Source: Mycobacterium sp. 050128
GTDB taxonomy: Bacteria > Actinomycetota > Actinomycetes > Mycobacteriales > Mycobacteriaceae
Length of the DNA stretch: 64,000 bases
Reading direction: 5' to 3'
NCBI RefSeq assembly: GCF_036409155.1
Contig: NZ_JAZGLW010000005.1
Span: forward strand, 1-64,000
Both the position numbers and the translations under genes were made by a program. Under the pieces are notes generated by a model. It was not told the origin of the DNA, did no database searches, and worked only from the letters and a program-made list of their open reading frames with translations. Below are positions 60,585-64,000 of the stretch, piece after piece (position 1 is the stretch's first letter; every line of letters begins with the position of its first letter).

Positions 60585-61292
60585 CTAATCGGCGAGACGA
60601 TGCGCGGTCATCAGTGCACGGTCGAAAATGGTTCGATCGGCTATTGCACTCGGCGCGGCTGCCCGCAAAGAGACACCGATTTTTTCGGCCAGGACGCGCA
60701 ATTTGACGTTGCTTTTCTGGGACAGCCAACTGAGCAACTCGAACGCGGCGTTGTCGTCGAGGTTGTAGACGAGCATGAGCATGCCTTTGACGTGCTCGAT
60801 CGGGGCACGTTTGTCCGCAATCTCGCCCAACCGTGCGGTGATCGTGTCCTCCACTGAATGCATTGAATGATGCGTGGGGGTGACGTCGAGGTAGAAGCCG
60901 TGGGTGCCGATCGGTTTGCCGCGGTGATCCGAAAACTGATCCCCGACGACGATCACCCAGCGCACCACGCCGCCGGTGTCGATGATGCGGTGCCGGCTGG
61001 TCAATGCGCCACGGGGGTGCGTGATCGCGTCGAAGGTCGCGGCGACTTGATCGCGGTCATCCGGATGCTGGTGCGAAAGCAACAGCTCGGTCGTCGGAGT
61101 CACGGCTCCCGGCTCATACCCGTGCAACCGTTGCGCCTGTTCAGACCACTCCCAGCGTTGGTCATCGAAGTAGAAGCGGAACCATCCGACCCCCTGCGGA
61201 GAAAGTTCGGCGAGCCCATCGACGTCACCGGGGTCACCAGACTTTCGAGGCGCCGGACGAAGGTCGACGCGACCGACGGTTCGTCTGGTCAT
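60585..61292 (-). CDS. PAS-ANTAR RNA-binding antiterminator
   Basis: 235 residues from ATG 61292. The PAS domain (about 25-130) contains RFYFDDQRWEWSEQAQRLHG, HPDDRDQV and RWVIVVGDQFSDHRG. The ANTAR domain (about 155-215) follows: ITARLGEIADKRAPIEHVKGMLMLVY, then DDNAAFELLSWLSQKSNVKLRVLA. Such proteins prevent transcription termination by binding paired hexanucleotide loops in target leaders, under control of a PAS-sensed signal. An in-frame ATG at 61316 is alternative. It may regulate the PPOX gene behind it. Confidence 0.88.
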   Translation of the reverse strand: MTRRTVGRVDLRPAPRKSGDPGDVDGLAELSPQGVGWFRFYFDDQRWEWSEQAQRLHGYEPGAVTPTTELLLSHQHPDDRDQVAATFDAITHPRGALTSRHRIIDTGGVVRWVIVVGDQFSDHRGKPIGTHGFYLDVTPTHHSMHSVEDTITARLGEIADKRAPIEHVKGMLMLVYNLDDNAAFELLSWLSQKSNVKLRVLAEKIGVSLRAAAPSAIADRTIFDRALMTAHRLAD

Positions 61293-61501
61293 CGGCGAAG
61301 CCTCGCTTGCTGGCATGCGTTGCCGGCGTCCTCGAGCTTCACCACGCTGTCCGGCGTGCGGAGCGGGGACATCAACCAATAGATCCGCACCGCCAGGTCG
61401 TCGGCGCGCTGCAGTCGACTCATACTTCGGTGTTCGGAGCCGGTTGCGCTACGGATGGGTGATTCAGGTCACCGATCCGTGTGAGCCGACGTGGTATCGA
61501 C

Positions 61502-61687
61502 TCAGTGCCGGTGGGGCTTGTGGCTGTTCACCGCGTCGCGAATCAGCAATCCCACCAAGGCCGCCACGCACAGGGGCACGTACAGCCTGAAGTTGGTTGA
61601 GGCTTGCTCATAAAGCGCGATGTAGGCGATCGTTACGAGCGCCACCATCGTAAGCAAGATGCCGCGATTGACTTTGTCAGTGCTCAT
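61502..61687 (-). CDS. Small two-helix membrane protein
   Basis: 61 residues from ATG 61687: two hydrophobic segments (GILLTMVALVTIAYIALY and LYVPLCVAALVGLLI) separated by a short polar loop, with a His-rich C-terminus. It is typical of small mycobacterial membrane proteins of unknown function. It lies alone between the regulator and the lyase operon. Confidence 0.65.
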   Translation of the reverse strand: MSTDKVNRGILLTMVALVTIAYIALYEQASTNFRLYVPLCVAALVGLLIRDAVNSHKPHRH

Positions 61688-61877
61688 GCTTCGACCTATC
61701 TTTTCGGTCGGCACTACGCCGCGAGTACCAGCATAAACCCCTCGACGCCGATTCTCACCGCCCCAATTTCGCGCGTCGCGACAATGGCGCGAATTGTGCG
61801 ACGAAATGGTGGCAATTCCACAATGCCGACCGCCACCACTTTCCGGGCGGGCCAGACTAGCGCTCTAGGCTGACCGC

Positions 61878-62756
61878 ATGGCACCGACGACGCGCCCGCG
61901 CCGATCCGCTCTGTATCTCCCCGGCAACAAAGATCGAGCACTCGAAAAGGGGAAATCGCTCCCCGCCGACGTGCTGATTTTCGATCTCGAGGATGCGGTC
62001 GGCCCCGACGCCAAAGTCGGCTCCAGAGCGAAGGTGTGCGACGCGCTCTCGTCAGACGGCTATCGGCCTCGCGAGGTTGTGGTGCGTATCAATGGCGCGG
62101 GCACCGATTGGCACGACGACGATCTCGCCGCCGTCGCCGGTTCGGCGGCCGATGGGGTGCTGGTGCCGAAGGTAGAGACCGGAAAAGAAGTCCGAACGCT
62201 GGCCGATGCGCTCGATGCGCTCGATGCGCCGCAGTCGTTGCAGCTGTGGGCGATGATCGAAACGCCGCGAGCCATCCTGCGGGCGGAGGAGATCGCGGCG
62301 GCCAGCGATCGGCTGACCGTGCTGGTGGTCGGCACCAACGACCTGGTCAACGAACTGCACGGCCTGCATGTACCCGGACGTGCACCGGTGGTACCCGCGT
62401 TGGCGCTTGCGGTGTTGGGTGCGCGAGCGGCAGGCAAGGCCATCTTGGACGGCGTATACAACACCATCGACGACGAAGCGGGTTTCCGGGCCGAGGCACA
62501 GCAGGGCCGCGAGATGGGTTTCGACGGCAAAACCTTGATCCATCCGACCCAGGTTGCCCCCGCCAACGAATTGTTTGGTCCCTCGGACAACGAACTCGCC
62601 GATGCCCGCGAGATCGTCTCGGCGTATGAGGCGGCCCAGGCCGCGGGGAACAGCGTTATCACCGTGAATGGCCGCATGATCGAAAACCTGCACGTGCGTG
62701 ACGCGCAGCGGATCCTCGCCCTGGCCGATCTCATCGCCGAACTCGAATCCCAATGA
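61878..62756 (+). CDS. CitE-like CoA-ester lyase (HpcH/HpaI aldolase family)
   Basis: 292 residues. TIM barrel with RSALYLPGNK at the N-terminus, metal/substrate residues in LIFDLEDAVGPD (catalytic Glu/Asp), VVRINGAGTDWHDDD, LVPKVETGKEV, AMIETPRAIL and GFDGKTLIHPTQV. Relatives cleave citramalyl-CoA or malyl-CoA-type thioesters. The stop overlaps the next gene (ATGA), so it works with the dienoyl-CoA-reductase-like SDR, probably in degradation of an unusual acyl-CoA. Confidence 0.92.
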   Translation: MAPTTRPRRSALYLPGNKDRALEKGKSLPADVLIFDLEDAVGPDAKVGSRAKVCDALSSDGYRPREVVVRINGAGTDWHDDDLAAVAGSAADGVLVPKVETGKEVRTLADALDALDAPQSLQLWAMIETPRAILRAEEIAAASDRLTVLVVGTNDLVNELHGLHVPGRAPVVPALALAVLGARAAGKAILDGVYNTIDDEAGFRAEAQQGREMGFDGKTLIHPTQVAPANELFGPSDNELADAREIVSAYEAAQAAGNSVITVNGRMIENLHVRDAQRILALADLIAELESQ

Positions 62757-63559
62757 CGTTCCGCCCGAGCCCATTTCGGGTGGATCTGCTGCAAGGAAAG
62801 GTGGCGCTGGTCACCGGTGGGGCCACCGGATTGGGTTTGGAGATCGCCCGGGTATTGGGCAGCCATGGCGCTCGCGTGGCCATCTGCAGCCGAAAGGAAC
62901 CCAATCTTCAGGCCGCGGTTAGGACGTTGCGGGAAGAGGGGATTGAGGCCGTTTACGGCGTCTGCGACGTCCGTAGCAGTGACGAGGTCACGGTCGTCGT
63001 CGAGGACGTGCTGGCCGCCTTCGGTCGACTCGACATTGTCGTCAACAACGCCGCCGGGAATTTCCCGGTCCCGATCAGCGACCTGAGCGCGGGCGGATTC
63101 AAAGCGGTGGTCGACATCGATCTACTCGGCACATTCAACGTATCCAAAGCGGCGTACGACCTTTGGCTGCGTGAGCACGGTGGGGCCGTGGTGAACATCA
63201 GCGCGGCGATCCAGTACCGGGGCATGGCGCTGCAGGCGCACGTCGTGTCGGCCAAAGCCGGCGTTGACGCGTTCAGCCGTGCCTGTGCGATCGAATGGGG
63301 GCCCGATGGAGTTCGGGTCAATGTCGTTGCCCCCGGGGCGATGTCGGGGACCGAGGGCGTCCGCAGAATCGCCGGCGACGACCAGCACCGAGCCATCCAG
63401 AACCCGCTGCGGCGCCCCGGCTCGACCACCGAGGTCGCCGAGACGGTGTTGTTCCTGGTCAGCGATGCCGCGTCCTACGTGACGGGGGCCGTGCTGGTGG
63501 TCGACGGCGGCGGCTGGCTGACGGCCAGCGGCGTACCGGATCTGCCGGGCTATCGCTGA
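62753..63559 (+). CDS. SDR, 2,4-dienoyl-CoA-reductase-like
   Basis: 268 residues. Cofactor loop GGATGLGLEIA, CDVRSSDEV, NNAAGNF, and ISAAIQYRGMALQAHVVSAK. At the catalytic position the usual YxxxK is HVVSAK, with the Tyr replaced by His, as in the peroxisomal-type 2,4-dienoyl-CoA reductases. The end shows VTGAVLVVDGGGWL. It would reduce a dienoyl-CoA during beta-oxidation of unsaturated chains. It is coupled to the CitE-like lyase. Confidence 0.9.
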   Translation: MTFRPSPFRVDLLQGKVALVTGGATGLGLEIARVLGSHGARVAICSRKEPNLQAAVRTLREEGIEAVYGVCDVRSSDEVTVVVEDVLAAFGRLDIVVNNAAGNFPVPISDLSAGGFKAVVDIDLLGTFNVSKAAYDLWLREHGGAVVNISAAIQYRGMALQAHVVSAKAGVDAFSRACAIEWGPDGVRVNVVAPGAMSGTEGVRRIAGDDQHRAIQNPLRRPGSTTEVAETVLFLVSDAASYVTGAVLVVDGGGWLTASGVPDLPGYR

Positions 63560-63678
63560 CTAACGGTCACACAACGGTGAGGTCACGGGTGAGGTCCCAG
63601 GTGGCGCTGCCGATTAGGTGTTTGGCGCGTTTTCGCATTATTCTTGCGCGCGGCCCATTGTCGACTCAGGAAAAGCAG

Positions 63679-63939
63679 ATGCTTATTCAGCCCACCCTGC
63701 GACGTGCGCAATCGCCGCGCAGCGCTGCGCATGTGACCTTCCCAAAGGTCGGTCAGTGCTTCGACATCGAGATCACCCGGGACACCGATGGGTGGCTCGT
63801 CCGGATCCCCGAGATCGACGCCGTCGCGCGCGCCAGCCGCCGGGCCACCGTCGACTTGGTAGCGCGCGAATGCATCGCCGCCCGCACCGGCATCCCGGTC
63901 GGTTACATCATCGTTTACGTCTCGAAAGAGACCCGCTAG
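63679..63939 (+). CDS. Small HicB-like protein
   Basis: 86 residues from ATG 63679. FDIEITRDTDGWLVRIPEID and ARASRRATVDLVARECIAARTGIP reproduce the beta-beta-beta-alpha-beta partial RNase H fold of HicB-type proteins ('x-x-D-x-x-W-x-x-x-x-P-E'). No HicA-type toxin is adjacent and no DNA-binding tail is present, so it may be a solitary HicB-like protein as is common in mycobacteria. The ribosome site is weak (AGGAAAAG). Confidence 0.72.
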   Translation: MLIQPTLRRAQSPRSAAHVTFPKVGQCFDIEITRDTDGWLVRIPEIDAVARASRRATVDLVARECIAARTGIPVGYIIVYVSKETR

Positions 63940-63958
63940 TCCTGCGGCCTGTCGCGCC

Positions 63959-64000
63959 TTACGCGACGTACCCGCGGGGCAACACGGAGAAGTCGACGCA
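63959..64000 (-). CDS. Partial gene: C-terminal 13 codons entering the window
   Basis: On the minus strand from the right edge the frame CVDFSVLPRGYVA ends with TAA at 63961-63959. It is convergent with the HicB-like gene, 19 bp apart, as real gene ends often are here. It is too short to identify. Confidence 0.4.
   Translation of the reverse strand, partial: CVDFSVLPRGYVA

Noticed and set aside
61289..61425. Small ORF coupled to the ANTAR gene
   Set aside because: ATG 61425 stops after 17 codons. A longer reading requires removing two bases at a TATAT, which is too weak to call a gene or a pseudogene.

Overview
The window is high-GC actinobacterial DNA and almost certainly from a non-tuberculous Mycobacterium. 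Supporting genes are an mmpL lipid exporter with an mmpS remnant, an mbtK-type mycobactin acyltransferase, a PknH-type kinase with its mycobacterial extracellular sensor, type VII secretion substrates, several DUF732 secreted proteins, F420-dependent (LLM) oxidoreductases, and a pgm / crcB / crcB / DUF190 block that I recognise as mycobacterial synteny.

Chromosomal left part (1-29.6 kb). The window opens inside the 3' end of an IS481-family element that has cut off the C-terminus of a two-RCK potassium channel. Next come a glutamine synthetase preceded by a tandem GlnR-like box, then a tight reverse-strand operon for phospholipid synthesis (CDP-alcohol phosphotransferase, PlsC-type acyltransferase, CdsA, ABC exporter). 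After these lie a frameshifted DUF732 gene, a P450, an HlyIII membrane protein, and a decay zone with SDR and DUF808 remnants. The mmpL gene has only a frameshifted mmpS tail in front of it and is divergent from a reductase-sulfotransferase fusion. A series of redox and housekeeping genes follows (FMO, two LLM proteins, SelO, hemerythrin, MbtK, DUF190, two fluoride channels, phosphoglucomutase, MFS).

Integrated element (29.68-51.90 kb). A 22.2-kb element sits in the 3' end of a tRNA-Ala(GGC) gene and is bounded by perfect 28-bp repeats (29677-29704 and 51875-51902). It starts with a tyrosine integrase and an excisionase-like protein. It also carries a winged-helix replication or regulatory protein, a phage-type repressor, a PknH-like kinase, an EspC-like / WxG-type secretion pair followed by a small membrane protein, a lipoprotein, a serine resolvase whose binding site overlaps its own leaderless promoter, and an ADP-ribosylhydrolase fused to a cysteine phosphatase. 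The rest is a translationally coupled HEPN-containing gene chain, a doubly broken gene, two tandem DUF2971 genes, an XRE / DUF2637 pair typical of actinobacterial conjugative elements, and a PD-(D/E)XK-like protein. It has no phage structural genes and no visible transfer ATPase. It looks like a composite satellite or ICE-derived island loaded with putative conflict genes.

Chromosomal right part (51.9-64 kb). An overlapping GT4 / helical-toroid / GH130 operon suggests beta-mannoside metabolism, followed by an HPF-like protein, a DUF4010 membrane protein, an alpha/beta hydrolase, a small secreted protein, a PPOX-type protein, a PAS-ANTAR regulator, a CitE-like lyase overlapping a 2,4-dienoyl-CoA-reductase-like SDR, and a small HicB-like protein. 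No rRNA gene or CRISPR array is present.
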